Shown here: positions 51,544 to 61,062 of the stretch, piece by piece
Layout of the letters: each line of letters starts with the position of its first letter
Position numbering within the stretch: position 1 is the stretch's first letter
Virus record (IMG/VR): IMGVR_UViG_3300030419_004471
Coordinates: 1-64,000 of that record
Length of the DNA stretch: 64,000 nt
Strand: one strand, 5' to 3'
Source of the DNA: a virus
The notes under the pieces: model-generated
The model's database searches: none
Told to the model about the DNA's origin: nothing
Seen by the model: only the letters and a program-made list of their open reading frames with translations
Translations under genes and position numbers: made by a program

Positions 51544-53391
51544 TTATCCTCCTTTCCTATATCCACTAAATGTATTTCCTGGTGTAAACCTATTTTGCAT
51601 TCTACCACCACCCATTATGCCTGAATTTGCAAATGGATTTCCATAATCAGGTCCTGCTGAAACTCCTCCTCCACTTCTTGGTAATCTTGGAGCTGGTGGT
51701 AATTTTATTGTTCCTAAGTTTTTTAATGCACTAAGATTAATTGGTGGAACTTGAAATTTTGTTCTAATTGGTGGAGGTGGTACAACTGGTAATGATTGTT
51801 TAAAATTTTGTACTGCTCCTGCATCCCCAGTAGCACCAGGTGCATATATTGGTCCAATATTAATTTTTGGAAATGCTGGAGTAAATATTGGTGGTAATTT
51901 TATTTCTGGTAAGTCAAATTTTATTTTAGTAAAATCCATCTTCTCCAAATTTCTTTTAACTTCTTCTTGAATCTTGTCTAAATCAATCAATGGTGGAAGT
52001 TCTGGCACTGTTGTTTTTGGTATTATAAACTTAGGTACTGGAGTATTCTCCATACAAAGTTCTTTTTTTACAATAGTAACTCCTGATATTGATGCTTTAA
52101 CAGTTCCTTCTTCTGCACATATTTTTGCGTTTTTACCTTTTGGTATATTAAATGATATTGCTTCTCCTCCCATATTTTTATATTTAACAACAGCCGTATC
52201 TGGAGCGCTAACATTAGTTACTGCATAGTAGTAGTAACAAATAGGTGGAGTAGTTACCTTTACTGGTGGAGATGGTATTGGTTTTTCCTTTTTTGGTTTA
52301 GGTAATGGTGCTGGTGGATTATATACAGCTGCAGCTGAAACAAGAGATTGTGGTTTTACAATTCTTCTTCTTTGAGTTACCTTTGTATCTATACTTTTGC
52401 TTGAATTAAATTTTTGTAATATCTTTTTTACTTTATCTCTTGATTCCAATAATTCCATTGTTGGTAAAGATTTTACTTGTAAATTTCTTAATGGTAAATA
52501 ATAATCTATTACATCACAAACTATTTTATTCGATTTTCTTATTAATCTTCTAACATCTAATCTTTGTGCCGATGGTTTTCTTTTTCTACCTCTACGATTT
52601 TGTTTTCTCTTACCTTTAAATTCAAATACATTGTTAGATAAAGGTTTACCATAATTGTTACTTCTAATATTAAATTCTCTATTAGTAACAAAATAGTTTA
52701 TAGCTTCTCTTGCTTTATCAACCACATCGTTTATAAACAAATCGAAATTATCTATTTTAAATTCTCTTTTAATTTGATTTATATAATCTTCACCAAACAA
52801 AGCTCTTAATTTTTCCTTTACAGTAATTGCGTTTAAAGAATTAGTAAACCCATCTAATCTATTTATAATATCATCTCTAAAATCTCCATTTTCTAATAAG
52901 ATATTATATCTTTCATTTAAATCATTAGCTAATCTTTCATCTGTAGCTTTAATTGGTAATACTCTAATCTCTGTTCTTGATGGTGATATTTCGTGAATCC
53001 AAACTTTATTTTGATTATGTTCACTACCAACTCTTTTATTTAATAATGTTACTTGAGTTCTAAATAATCCGTTACTATATCCAGCCTCATTTATTAATCT
53101 TTCAATATCTACAAAATATTCAGCTGGTTTATTTGATGCTTGTTCTCTTGCTATAAGAATATATTTTCTAATGTTTTCTACATCTGAAATATTTACATAC
53201 CTAACCATCTTTCCTTCTTCACCCTGTGGTAATTGGTTATCTCCTTGGTCATAAAGAATAAATTCGATTGTATCAGTTACTCCTCTACCGAAATAAGAAG
53301 GTAAGACTCCTCTTTCAAAGATTTTTCTATCTTTGATATCAACTCTCTGAGCTACTTTGTTTAATACTTCTTTGTAATTCTTTATAGCCAT
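51544..53391 (-). CDS. Baseplate-region protein, Pro-rich C-terminus, 615 aa
   Basis: Residues 1-330 look like a folded alpha/beta domain, beginning MAIKNYKEVLNKVAQRVDIK and including IRKYILIAREQASNKPAEYF. Highly basic segments follow (FKGKRKQNRRGRKRKPSAQR). Residues 340-560 are rich in Pro and Lys, with a beta-like insert (CYYYYAVTNVSAPDTAVVKY), and the C-terminus is Gly/Arg-rich. No family assigned. It stands between the coiled-coil protein and the giant wedge protein, with only 2- to 3-base gaps on both sides, arguing for a baseplate role. The Pro-rich part resembles that of the giant protein downstream, as if they interact. Confidence 0.7.
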   Translation of the reverse strand: MAIKNYKEVLNKVAQRVDIKDRKIFERGVLPSYFGRGVTDTIEFILYDQGDNQLPQGEEGKMVRYVNISDVENIRKYILIAREQASNKPAEYFVDIERLINEAGYSNGLFRTQVTLLNKRVGSEHNQNKVWIHEISPSRTEIRVLPIKATDERLANDLNERYNILLENGDFRDDIINRLDGFTNSLNAITVKEKLRALFGEDYINQIKREFKIDNFDLFINDVVDKAREAINYFVTNREFNIRSNNYGKPLSNNVFEFKGKRKQNRRGRKRKPSAQRLDVRRLIRKSNKIVCDVIDYYLPLRNLQVKSLPTMELLESRDKVKKILQKFNSSKSIDTKVTQRRRIVKPQSLVSAAAVYNPPAPLPKPKKEKPIPSPPVKVTTPPICYYYYAVTNVSAPDTAVVKYKNMGGEAISFNIPKGKNAKICAEEGTVKASISGVTIVKKELCMENTPVPKFIIPKTTVPELPPLIDLDKIQEEVKRNLEKMDFTKIKFDLPEIKLPPIFTPAFPKINIGPIYAPGATGDAGAVQNFKQSLPVVPPPPIRTKFQVPPINLSALKNLGTIKLPPAPRLPRSGGGVSAGPDYGNPFANSGIMGGGRMQNRFTPGNTFSGYRKGG

Positions 53392-53393
53392 TA

Positions 53394-54407
53394 TTATCCT
53401 CTATGATGTGTGTTCTTATAATATAAACTAACTTCAGCGCCAGCTGCTTTTACTCTCAATGTTCCTTTGTAATCATTTTTCTTTCTACCTCTTCCGTTTA
53501 GAGCTTTTTTACCTGCAGGTCCGCACTTTACAATTTTGTTTTCACCTGGTTGTAATGTTACGTCAGGTGGTGGTACTAGCCACTTATCTCCATCTCTTGT
53601 AAAGGTAACAGTTATTGGTTCTGTAAATGTGTTTAGTAATTCAATATTTGGTCCATTTTTCCAACCAGTGTTTCTTGTTCCTCTTCTTGTACTATAGTAA
53701 TATAATTCTGCAGAAGTTGAATCAGATGATTTTGGAGTACAATTAACAGTAAACTTATCTCCACCCGCTTCTGCCCCTGCAGCTAATTGAGCTGTCTTAC
53801 CAGCAACTTGCTCTTCCAATGTACTAACTTGCTTAACTAATGCTTCTTTTTGTGCAGTTAAACCTTCTACTTGTGCTTCCAATGAAACTCTTTCAATTGC
53901 TTCTGCTACTGATTTTGCAATAGCTTGTTGTAAATCTGTTACGGTGTTTGAGTATTTATCTGCTAATGCTTCGGCACTATTTTCTGCAACAGCTACTCTT
54001 AATTCAGCTGAATCTAATTCGGCTTTTAATCCTTCTATTTGTGATTCTAAATCAGATACCTTAGCTCTAAGGTTATCTATTATTGATTGTAATTCTTTTT
54101 CTCTCTCCAAACAAGCATTTAATTGAGCTAAAAGAGAATCATAGTCTTCTTGTAAAACTACTGCAGCTAAATCTTTTGGCTTATCTCCTATAAGTTCATC
54201 TACTACAGTATCAACAGCTAATAGAAGTTGTTCTTCATCGTATTTTTTTCTATGAAGTCTACCGCTCATCTCACCATCCATTGAACCATTCTTTTTCTTC
54301 ATTTGCTCTGCAAAGAAGTTATGCCTTCCATATGGGTCTATGGATTTGATGGCTTGTGAACCGCTTGTGGTAAGTTCGTCTATTCTTGTTTGTTTGTCTA
54401 ATGCCAT
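53394..54407 (-). CDS. Coiled-coil protein with beta C-terminal domain, 337 aa
   Basis: Residues about 105-215 are a long heptad coiled coil (for example LEREKELQSIIDNLRAKVSD and ALADKYSNTVTDLQQAIAKS), likely trimeric or dimeric. It is preceded by a polar N-terminus with RHNFFAEQMKKKNGSMDGEM and followed by a beta domain (CTPKSSDSTSAELYYYSTRR, ITVTFTRDGDKWLVPPPDVT). The C-terminus is basic. Length and shape fit a baseplate-associated rod or fibre, but no family is recognised. It overlaps the upstream gene by one base (TAATG) and leaves a 2-base gap downstream. Confidence 0.65.
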   Translation of the reverse strand: MALDKQTRIDELTTSGSQAIKSIDPYGRHNFFAEQMKKKNGSMDGEMSGRLHRKKYDEEQLLLAVDTVVDELIGDKPKDLAAVVLQEDYDSLLAQLNACLEREKELQSIIDNLRAKVSDLESQIEGLKAELDSAELRVAVAENSAEALADKYSNTVTDLQQAIAKSVAEAIERVSLEAQVEGLTAQKEALVKQVSTLEEQVAGKTAQLAAGAEAGGDKFTVNCTPKSSDSTSAELYYYSTRRGTRNTGWKNGPNIELLNTFTEPITVTFTRDGDKWLVPPPDVTLQPGENKIVKCGPAGKKALNGRGRKKNDYKGTLRVKAAGAEVSLYYKNTHHRG

Positions 54408-55465
54408 TATTCAGTTACTTCAAATATATAATCATCATCGTGATATTCTATAGAACCACTTCGTTCTATTTTTAATTCTACCTTATAACTTCTGTTTACC
54501 TCAAAGTTTGTTAAATCTAACTTAATCCTACTTTTATTATCATAGGTACTAATCTTAGAGTAATCACCATAAGGAATAATGATATCATTACTTTCATTAT
54601 CTCTAATTTGGTAGAATGATGATGTTGGAAGTAAACTGCCTGTGGAGTATCCGAATGTATTGCTAAATGTTTTTTGTGGATACAATTCTCTTGCGAATAC
54701 CTCTATATCACCTCTCCAACCAAGTTTATAAGATTTTTTTAATCGTTTTAATGATACTTTGTATTCTTCTGCTAGTGCGGTTAATGAACCTGTTTCATAT
54801 TGACTATCATCCCAACCAATTCTAATTTTTGGTTGATATATTGTATGAGTTTCTTTACTGAAGAATTTTAGTTGTCCATAATCAACATCATCATTTTCCT
54901 TAGTTGAACTATGTTTTATGATAAATCCTTCATTTGAATATCCCCCATCTATCCAGAATGATAAAGATGAAGAAACATCTACTATTAAATCCGATGATTC
55001 ATAATCATATGATTGAGTTACTTGAGAACCAGTGTACCACATTCCTCCTTTTCCATCATCAGAACCTGTAGCGCTTCCACTGTTAGGTACACCTGATGGT
55101 AACCAATCTGAACCACTATCTCTATAGTTCCAAGTTACTCCATCAATTGATATGTCATCAAAACGAGTTCCAACTCCCATTTCCCAGCTTTGTGATACTG
55201 GATTTATTTCTAATGAATAATTTAATGCAATTTCTGATGGTTCTGTTTCTCTCATTACCAATTCAGCAACACTCATTGTTACATCCCCATCAACTAAACT
55301 TTGTGATAACGTATTTGTATCGAATTTAACAAGAGAACGGGCAACATCTTTTAACGAGCCATAATAAATTTTAGACACTTCTAATATCTCATCCAACCCA
55401 GTGTTCTGAGTTGGTTGTTGTTGAAATATAGTTGCATCTTTAGATGCTGTTAAAAAATAATACAT
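54407..55465 (-). CDS. Baseplate-region beta protein, 352 aa
   Basis: The start MYYFLTASKDATIFQQQPTQ then NTGLDEILEVSKIYYG, then VARSLVKFDTNTL, resembles the opening of DNRLRE/CBM96-type carbohydrate-binding domains (DATI, N-x-G, R-x-L-hydrophobic-x-FD). Beta-rich sequence with Trp residues follows (SQSWEMGVGTRFDDISIDGV), ending with acidic strands. The likely role is a baseplate or fibre-attachment protein, possibly with glycan binding. T4 gp8 is near in length (334), but I see no sequence match. It overlaps gp6 by one base (TAATG). Confidence 0.7.
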   Translation of the reverse strand: MYYFLTASKDATIFQQQPTQNTGLDEILEVSKIYYGSLKDVARSLVKFDTNTLSQSLVDGDVTMSVAELVMRETEPSEIALNYSLEINPVSQSWEMGVGTRFDDISIDGVTWNYRDSGSDWLPSGVPNSGSATGSDDGKGGMWYTGSQVTQSYDYESSDLIVDVSSSLSFWIDGGYSNEGFIIKHSSTKENDDVDYGQLKFFSKETHTIYQPKIRIGWDDSQYETGSLTALAEEYKVSLKRLKKSYKLGWRGDIEVFARELYPQKTFSNTFGYSTGSLLPTSSFYQIRDNESNDIIIPYGDYSKISTYDNKSRIKLDLTNFEVNRSYKVELKIERSGSIEYHDDDYIFEVTE

Positions 55466-57516
55466 TATACAACCCTCCCCCTTATATCTTTATCTGGATA
55501 TTTAACTTCGAATACACACGGGTCTAACGAAGGATATATTTGTTTATTCTTCGTTGCTGCCAATACATCATATTCATTTACGGAATAACCCGATGCCGTA
55601 CCACATAGATTTTTAAATTCAGTCTTAACAACCGATTGTACTCCTTCTATGTTTCCTATTAACATTTCTACATCTCCAATGTTAATTGGCATATTAAATG
55701 TCCATTTATCTATTTCAAAATATTCTTTAAGAGCAGTAATACAATTAGTTAATACTTCTCTTTTATTATAATCTCCATATACTCTAACATCGAAATCCAA
55801 ACCTATGTTTACTACAAATCCATCAAGGAGATTTACACCATCGGTTAACATTCTATGTTCGCTTAAATATGTTTTTAAATTTTCTTTTACTGCTCTATTA
55901 AGAGAAGCTAATCTTTTGTTTGAATCATATCCTAACACATATAGATTTACTGCAAAAGGATTATTTTTTTCTTTTATGTTTTGTTTTTTGTTTGATAAGA
56001 ATTTAGTTATTGATTCTTTTATCTCACCATCTTCAACCTTTCCATCAGAAACTATATCTTGTACTATTCTGGAAAATTCATCTAATGCGGTTGGTGATGC
56101 TAAAACTGATGATGGTGAATTATCATCCAATCTACCATCAGCTTGTACGAATGCTTTTGTAATATTACCAAACTTAGGTGGCATGGATAATGCTCTTACT
56201 TGATAATCTTTTGCAGTTACTGCTCTATTCTGAGCTCCAAAATTTGCTATTGCATTTTCTCTAATCTCTTCTAATGTTTCTGCTCCTCTACCACCAGTTG
56301 CTGGTTGGTCGTTATCTACTGCTAAAGAGTTCTTTACTGTTGTGTATAAGTTTACTGCTGTTTGGTCGAATGAAGAGGTATCCTCATCATATTCTACTTT
56401 TGTTATTCTTTTTATTGTATTTGCTGCTACATTTGATTTAACTCCACCACCAACTAAATACTTAACAGTCATTGTTGTATTCTTAGGTGATTGTCCATAA
56501 GATTTAGTTAATAAGAAATTTGATGGGTCGAAAGATGCTCCTAACTTATCTATTGAATTTGGTAATCCTAATCCAACATTTTTAAATGTAGGTATCATTA
56601 ACTCATCATTTTTTCCTGCATCCCCACTACCAAATTGAATTGATGTACTTCCATTTGGGTTTGTTACTGCTTTAAATCTTCTAGGAGTTTTTATTACTTT
56701 TAATATTTGTGGTACACTATCTCTAAATTGAAATAAATCTTTATCTTGTCCTTCAGTATTAGAATATTCTACATATACCATTTCTTGTCCCAAATAAGGA
56801 ACTTTGTAATATTTGTTATTGTTAGCATCTCTTACATCAAATATATCAATAACATTATTATCAGGAATATCTATTTTCGCATTTTCAGATTGAGTTGCAC
56901 TAAATGTAATTTCAATCTTTTTCTCTTCGGCTGAAATAACATCAACATATTTTTTTACTAAATAAAATTTAGGATTATTTGTATCTCCATCTCTTTCATA
57001 TATTGTTGTTTCTCTATCTGTTGAATCTGCAAAATCTAACAAATCTGTTGTTCTAAATTGAACACCATCTGCATCCAACTCCATACCTTCTTTAATTCTA
57101 AGGTAATAATCTTCATCTGGCTCAAATGCTAAATCTCCCGATGAGACTGGGTTTGTTAATCTTCTTGATGGTACTAATTGGAACACACTTAGTTTTGTTG
57201 TAGCTGGTGATGTGACTTTTGGTCTGTATCCCATCATCTTTGATAGTTCAAAAATATTTTCTCTATCTTGTGCTGTTGTTAATAATGATTCTCTAAGTGT
57301 ATCATCTATATAATATCCTAATACATCTCCAATATAAGATGCCATCTCTATAAACATCATACCTGGTGATGATTCATTAAAATCATTATATGTAGTAGGG
57401 AAATATGTTTTAGCAAACTCAATTAGATTTTCTCTAAAATCTACAAAGTCTTTATTAAGGTATTTTATATCTCTACCTTTATTCTTAAAATCTTTTATTT
57501 GATTATTTAATGCCAT
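55465..57516 (-). CDS. 6: Baseplate wedge protein gp6 (baseplate J-like)
   Basis: The 683 residues compare with 660 for T4 gp6. The N-terminal helical domain has DFVDFRENLIEFAKTYFPTT (about 22-41) and MMFIEMASYIGDVLGYYIDD (about 53-72), typical of gp6/J proteins. A late RGAETLEEIRENAIANFGAQ followed by NRAVTAKDYQVRA (about 424-456) is the hallmark AQxRAVTxxDY block. The C-terminus has NMPINIGDVEMLIGNIEGVQ (J-type dimer part). gp6 proteins build the ring that holds the baseplate wedges together. Immediately follows gp25 with one base between. Confidence 0.9.
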   Translation of the reverse strand: MALNNQIKDFKNKGRDIKYLNKDFVDFRENLIEFAKTYFPTTYNDFNESSPGMMFIEMASYIGDVLGYYIDDTLRESLLTTAQDRENIFELSKMMGYRPKVTSPATTKLSVFQLVPSRRLTNPVSSGDLAFEPDEDYYLRIKEGMELDADGVQFRTTDLLDFADSTDRETTIYERDGDTNNPKFYLVKKYVDVISAEEKKIEITFSATQSENAKIDIPDNNVIDIFDVRDANNNKYYKVPYLGQEMVYVEYSNTEGQDKDLFQFRDSVPQILKVIKTPRRFKAVTNPNGSTSIQFGSGDAGKNDELMIPTFKNVGLGLPNSIDKLGASFDPSNFLLTKSYGQSPKNTTMTVKYLVGGGVKSNVAANTIKRITKVEYDEDTSSFDQTAVNLYTTVKNSLAVDNDQPATGGRGAETLEEIRENAIANFGAQNRAVTAKDYQVRALSMPPKFGNITKAFVQADGRLDDNSPSSVLASPTALDEFSRIVQDIVSDGKVEDGEIKESITKFLSNKKQNIKEKNNPFAVNLYVLGYDSNKRLASLNRAVKENLKTYLSEHRMLTDGVNLLDGFVVNIGLDFDVRVYGDYNKREVLTNCITALKEYFEIDKWTFNMPINIGDVEMLIGNIEGVQSVVKTEFKNLCGTASGYSVNEYDVLAATKNKQIYPSLDPCVFEVKYPDKDIRGRVV

Positions 57517-57517
57517 C

Positions 57518-57949
57518 TTACTCCTCTACTAAAAATGTTACATTTCCTAATTGTTGTTGTCCTTGTTGTTTAAATTTAATACTTACTTTAGCTTGATTAT
57601 TATCTGTATATTCTTTACTAACATCCACATCAATATCTTCTACGATTACATAAGGTAACCACTTTTCTAATGCTTCATTAATTGTATTCTCAACATCTTC
57701 TTCGAATCTCTCCGTAGCTGGGTTGAATAATAAATCGTGTATTCCACTTCCAAACTCAGGTTGAAATATTCTTTCACCTTTTTTAGTAAGTAATAAATTT
57801 TTAATATTAGATTTAACCTGGTCAAAAGTTTGGAAGGATTGTCTAAAGTATCCTGTCTCTCCTTTTTGAATAGGTAGAGTTATCCCTACTGCAAAGTTAT
57901 TGAACTCTTCAGTATCTATTACAATCTTTTTTGATAACTCATATGCCAT
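57518..57949 (-). CDS. 25: Baseplate wedge protein gp25
   Basis: 143 residues (T4 gp25: 132). The block QSFQTFDQVKSNIKNLLLTK, then KGERIFQPEFGSGIHDLLFN (about 38-75), is the core gp25/lysozyme-like wedge motif: an ER-x-x-x-PxFG-x-G-hydrophobic element. EDVENTINEALEKWLPYVIV follows. gp25 starts sheath polymerisation on the baseplate, so the phage must have a contractile tail even though its sheath gene is outside this window. It lies directly upstream of gp6, the usual order. Confidence 0.93.
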   Translation of the reverse strand: MAYELSKKIVIDTEEFNNFAVGITLPIQKGETGYFRQSFQTFDQVKSNIKNLLLTKKGERIFQPEFGSGIHDLLFNPATERFEEDVENTINEALEKWLPYVIVEDIDVDVSKEYTDNNQAKVSIKFKQQGQQQLGNVTFLVEE

Positions 57950-57951
57950 AA

Positions 57952-58515
57952 TTAAGCTCCCGGTCTAAATCTTTCTTTGTTACTCATAGCTTTTACAAGC
58001 TCTGTATTGTCTCTATTTAAAATCTTATCTAATCCTGCTAATCCAGTTTGTACTCCCAATCCTTTAGGACTTGCTCCTCTTCCTTGAGCTTGTAAATCTC
58101 CATAACCCATTTTTTGAGCCATAGAATCTTTTAATCCTAAACTAACACCAACTGGTGCTTCACTTCCCATTGGAACATTGTGTGTACCAAATGATACAGT
58201 TTTATCTATATCTGGTTCTGCAACTGCTGTTTGGTTTAGTACTTCATTCAATATTGCATTCTTAGTATATTTTATTTCTTCAGAAGATTCTGTATTAGAA
58301 TTTTCTGCTCTATCTTTTTCTAAAACTGCTTCAGCTAAAGAAAATGGGTCAACATCTTTAGTTTCTTTTTTAGAAACTTTAGTTTGTTTCATACGTTTCT
58401 TCACTTCTTCCTCTAATATTTTTGGAAAAGTGGTTTTAAGAAATTGTTCTTGCTTCTTAGCAACTTCAACTTCTACAAGTGATTTTATAACTTTTACTAA
58501 TTTTTTAGAATCCAT
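57952..58515 (-). CDS. Baseplate-module protein of unknown function, 187 aa
   Basis: The N-terminal amphipathic helix MDSKKLVKVIKSLVEVEVAK is followed by a long helical, charged stretch (KKRMKQTKVSKKETKDVDPF) and a Gly-rich C-terminus (GDLQAQGRGASPKGLGVQTG). It ends with RDNTELVKAMSNKERFRPGA. No family recognised. Its promoter-like motif stands 22 bases before the ATG and AAAGGAAAAATT serves as Shine-Dalgarno site, so it leads the long wedge transcription unit down to 45613. The N-terminus resembles those of the small head proteins, which weakens their use as a strict head marker. Confidence 0.65.
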   Translation of the reverse strand: MDSKKLVKVIKSLVEVEVAKKQEQFLKTTFPKILEEEVKKRMKQTKVSKKETKDVDPFSLAEAVLEKDRAENSNTESSEEIKYTKNAILNEVLNQTAVAEPDIDKTVSFGTHNVPMGSEAPVGVSLGLKDSMAQKMGYGDLQAQGRGASPKGLGVQTGLAGLDKILNRDNTELVKAMSNKERFRPGA

Positions 58516-58536
58516 AATTTTTCCTTTGTTTACTAC

Positions 58537-58545
58537 TATAAATAT
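58537..58545 (-). promoter_or_regulatory. Putative late promoter of the wedge unit
   Basis: Lies 22 bases before the 187-residue gene, in a 49-base gap. It would drive genes from 58515 to 45613, including gp25, gp6 and the giant wedge protein. Confidence 0.6.
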
Positions 58546-58564
58546 ACGTTAATTATATTTTACT

Positions 58565-59353
58565 TTAGATTGGGACACTCCAACATCTTTCTCCGTTCTT
58601 TTCAGGATTTTGGCCTACATAATAGTTTCCTTCAAATTCAATAACATCTCCACTGTTAAATAATCCTCCCTCTTCATATTTTTTTACCGATGTTGAACCT
58701 GGTGGTGGAGTATCTCCTAAACTTTGCCAATCAGAAACAACTGCATCTTCATCATCCTTATCTTTATCTAATCTTGGAGGAAGAGGAATGCCAGGTACAA
58801 CATAAGAATTCCATTTTATAATACCAGGACCCGGAGCCAATGAAGGGCCTGCTGGGTATAGTGATGTAGTATATATCATTCCTTCAACCGAAAGTAAATG
58901 AATTTTACATCCTAGTATAAATAAGTCTATTAAAAATGAAGATTTTAATACTGGTGGTGTTTGGAACTCCATTCCCCATTGGCCTGGATTTACACAAATG
59001 TTTTGTGTTACTGCTATGTTTTGAGCAGCGCCTGGTGCTGGTATTAGAGGAATTGGGAATGGAGTCATTATAGCTCCTCCCCAATAAGCTTTTACTGCTG
59101 CTCCCAATTCTTTTAATAATGGAAAATTTCCACTTTGTTGTGCAAATGCTCTTGCTAGTGTTAATACTACCAAAGATTCCATCAACTCGGTATTTCCCTT
59201 TTGTACCTTACATAGATTTATTGATTGAAACCCTCTCTTTATACACAAATCATATTCCATTACCAATCGTTTGGCATACGCTTGGGGTGAAACAACTCCA
59301 CGAGGATTTGCCATATATCCTAACATATTTGTTCTAAATGTTCCCCAGCTCAT
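58565..59353 (-). CDS. Baseplate-module protein, 262 aa
   Basis: The N-terminal half (RTNMLGYMANPRGVVSPQAY; LVMEYDLCIKRGFQSINLCK) is helical with a central hydrophobic stretch (ALIMTP-like Pro-rich segment). The C-terminus is Pro/Gly-rich and ends in ENGERCWSVPI. I recall similar proteins beside gp5 homologues in uncultured T4-like phages without function. It begins with an ATG sharing one base with the gp5-like gene stop (TAATG), so both are coupled. A hub or tail-tip part is likely by position. No catalytic motif. Confidence 0.65.
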   Translation of the reverse strand: MSWGTFRTNMLGYMANPRGVVSPQAYAKRLVMEYDLCIKRGFQSINLCKVQKGNTELMESLVVLTLARAFAQQSGNFPLLKELGAAVKAYWGGAIMTPFPIPLIPAPGAAQNIAVTQNICVNPGQWGMEFQTPPVLKSSFLIDLFILGCKIHLLSVEGMIYTTSLYPAGPSLAPGPGIIKWNSYVVPGIPLPPRLDKDKDDEDAVVSDWQSLGDTPPPGSTSVKKYEEGGLFNSGDVIEFEGNYYVGQNPEKNGERCWSVPI

Positions 59354-60615
59354 TATATTGTAAAGTTCTGCGAACTTAAAATTGTTTTTAATCTTGATTT
59401 GATGCTCGTAAAGGTAGCTGCATTTACGGGTGGGCCTGAAGGGCCTGCTGGTGTTGGGTGTGTCATCTGATTGATAGCATCTATAAGTTCTCCTAATATA
59501 TCTACTAAAGTTTCTCCTTTAGCCATCTTCTCTTCATTACTTGAATTACCCAAATGTATTTCACCAGTACCAGATGTTATATTGAAGTCATTGTTATTTG
59601 TGGTTATGAATGTATCATCACCAAATGACATAAATGCTCCTTCTTTATTATCTATTGATATTGCACCATCTGATATAAATCCATAATTACCTTTTGAGTA
59701 AAAAATCATTTCTGATTCTTTTGATGAAATTATAACCCTACCACTATTAATTAAAATTTGGTCTCCTTTTAATTCAGATGGATAATCTCCAAATGATTTT
59801 GGTTTTTGTTTAAAGTTAGTTGAACCACCATCATCTACAACTCCCGGTTGGAATTCTAACTTACGTTCACCTCCTGATAATACGATTACACTACCGTCTT
59901 TGTTTATATCTTCTAGTGTAGTACCGCCATCTTCAGTATCATTTTGTGATTTATTATTTTCTCTGTTTCTTATTATTATAGATGGGTTTAGGGAATCTAA
60001 CTCATTATTATATCCACTAAATCTTATTGATTGCCCAAATCTACTTTCTATCAGAGTGTCTCCTTCATATAATTTTAATTTATGTATAGATTGTGATTTA
60101 TCATCTTCAAACACATCCCCATATCCTGTATCTTCTCCACTATTAGCATCACTTTTATTAGCTATTCCAGTGTTAGCTGTAGAACCATAATCATCTCCTG
60201 TATTTGAATCATCTCCAGTATTTGATATTCCTGAAAAAAATCTTTCTATTGCACTTGGGTCGTTATCTACATTTGGTGTTATATTATCATTACCTCTTCT
60301 ATAAAAGTATCCTGTAGTTGATTTAAAAATGTCTACTTTTTCATTTTTAACTGGGAGGGTTGTAAAATTTTTATCTAATGGTGCAGCATAGTAGTCAGAA
60401 TCCTTTCCTTCTAAAAATCCTTGATTCATTGGTATGAATTTTATATTACCAACCTTTCCAACACCAACTTTTCTTTCTGTAACGAGAGGATGTTGTTCAT
60501 CTAATATGACATCAAGAACAATACCTTTGAATATTTCAGCATCATCACCACCCGGCCTTCTGTTGAAAATAGCTCCTAGTGGTCTAGAGTTAGTTCTTCT
60601 ACGATTAATCCCCAT
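59353..60615 (-). CDS. 5: Baseplate spike/hub protein, gp5-like without lysozyme
   Basis: The 420-residue product has an OB-fold-like N-terminal part (EIFKGIVLDVILDEQHPLVT; GNIKFIPMNQGFLEG; PVKNEKVDIFKS). A long linker rich in Asn, Asp and Gly follows (GDDSNTGDDYGSTANTGIAN). Then comes a region with LIESRFGQSIRFSGYNNELD and ESEMIFYSKGNYGFISDGAI, typical of gp5-type spike beta-helix stems. It closes with DILGELIDAINQMTHPTPAG. There is no sign of the lysozyme domain that sits in the middle of T4 gp5. Penetration of the outer envelope would rely on the spike alone, or on an enzyme encoded elsewhere. Confidence 0.75.
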   Translation of the reverse strand: MGINRRRTNSRPLGAIFNRRPGGDDAEIFKGIVLDVILDEQHPLVTERKVGVGKVGNIKFIPMNQGFLEGKDSDYYAAPLDKNFTTLPVKNEKVDIFKSTTGYFYRRGNDNITPNVDNDPSAIERFFSGISNTGDDSNTGDDYGSTANTGIANKSDANSGEDTGYGDVFEDDKSQSIHKLKLYEGDTLIESRFGQSIRFSGYNNELDSLNPSIIIRNRENNKSQNDTEDGGTTLEDINKDGSVIVLSGGERKLEFQPGVVDDGGSTNFKQKPKSFGDYPSELKGDQILINSGRVIISSKESEMIFYSKGNYGFISDGAISIDNKEGAFMSFGDDTFITTNNNDFNITSGTGEIHLGNSSNEEKMAKGETLVDILGELIDAINQMTHPTPAGPSGPPVNAATFTSIKSRLKTILSSQNFTI

Positions 60616-61024
60616 TTTTATCTACCTTCTGTTTTAATTCTTCTACTTCGTTAGTAAGTTCATCAACCTTTGTTTCTGTATCATCTTTTACTTCAGATAC
60701 AGTATCTTCTAATTGTTGTAATAATTGTTCTTTTTCTTTATCGGATAAGAATCCTATATCTCCTTCTGCTTTGTTATCAGATGCTATCATACGTTGTGCT
60801 ATAGCTGCCATCTTAATAAGTGATTCATCGTTTCTAACTGAAGTATCAACTAAATCTTTTATGATTGGACCGATAACTGCCATATCACCAGAATGTCTAA
60901 TAATCTTTTTCATTTCAGCTATTAGTTCTGATATTCTTACTTTTTTAGATTTTGTATTTTCGTAGATATCCTTAAATAATCCGCTTAAATCTTTACCAGG
61001 AAATAATTCAAAATTTGTACTCAT
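60605..61024 (-). CDS. Coiled-coil protein at head of the spike unit, 139 aa
   Basis: The product is helical and acidic, with an IAEMKKIIRHSGDMAVIGPI stretch (about 34-53) and a C-terminal coiled coil (DDTETKVDELTNEVEELKQK). No family recognised. It overlaps the gp5-like gene by 11 bases and starts 22 bases after the ATATTTATA motif, so it leads the unit 61024-58565. T4 gp26/gp51-type hub assembly factors are similar in size, but no sequence link is seen. Possibly a chaperone or assembly protein for the spike. Confidence 0.6.
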   Translation of the reverse strand: MSTNFELFPGKDLSGLFKDIYENTKSKKVRISELIAEMKKIIRHSGDMAVIGPIIKDLVDTSVRNDESLIKMAAIAQRMIASDNKAEGDIGFLSDKEKEQLLQQLEDTVSEVKDDTETKVDELTNEVEELKQKVDKNGD

Positions 61025-61045
61025 AATAATCCTATATTGGTTTTA

Positions 61046-61054
61046 TATAAATAT
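61046..61054 (-). promoter_or_regulatory. Putative late promoter of the spike unit
   Basis: Lies 22 bases before the 139-residue gene, directly after the perfect terminator hairpin at 61063-61092. This is one of the clearest terminator-then-promoter pairs in the window. Confidence 0.6.
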
Positions 61055-61062
61055 CATAAACG

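Noticed and set aside
51023-51646. A 207-residue plus-strand hydrophobic frame
   Set aside because: It is antisense to the Pro/Gly-rich start of the giant wedge protein and the end of its neighbour. Gly- and Phe-rich composition is what the complement of Pro codons gives.
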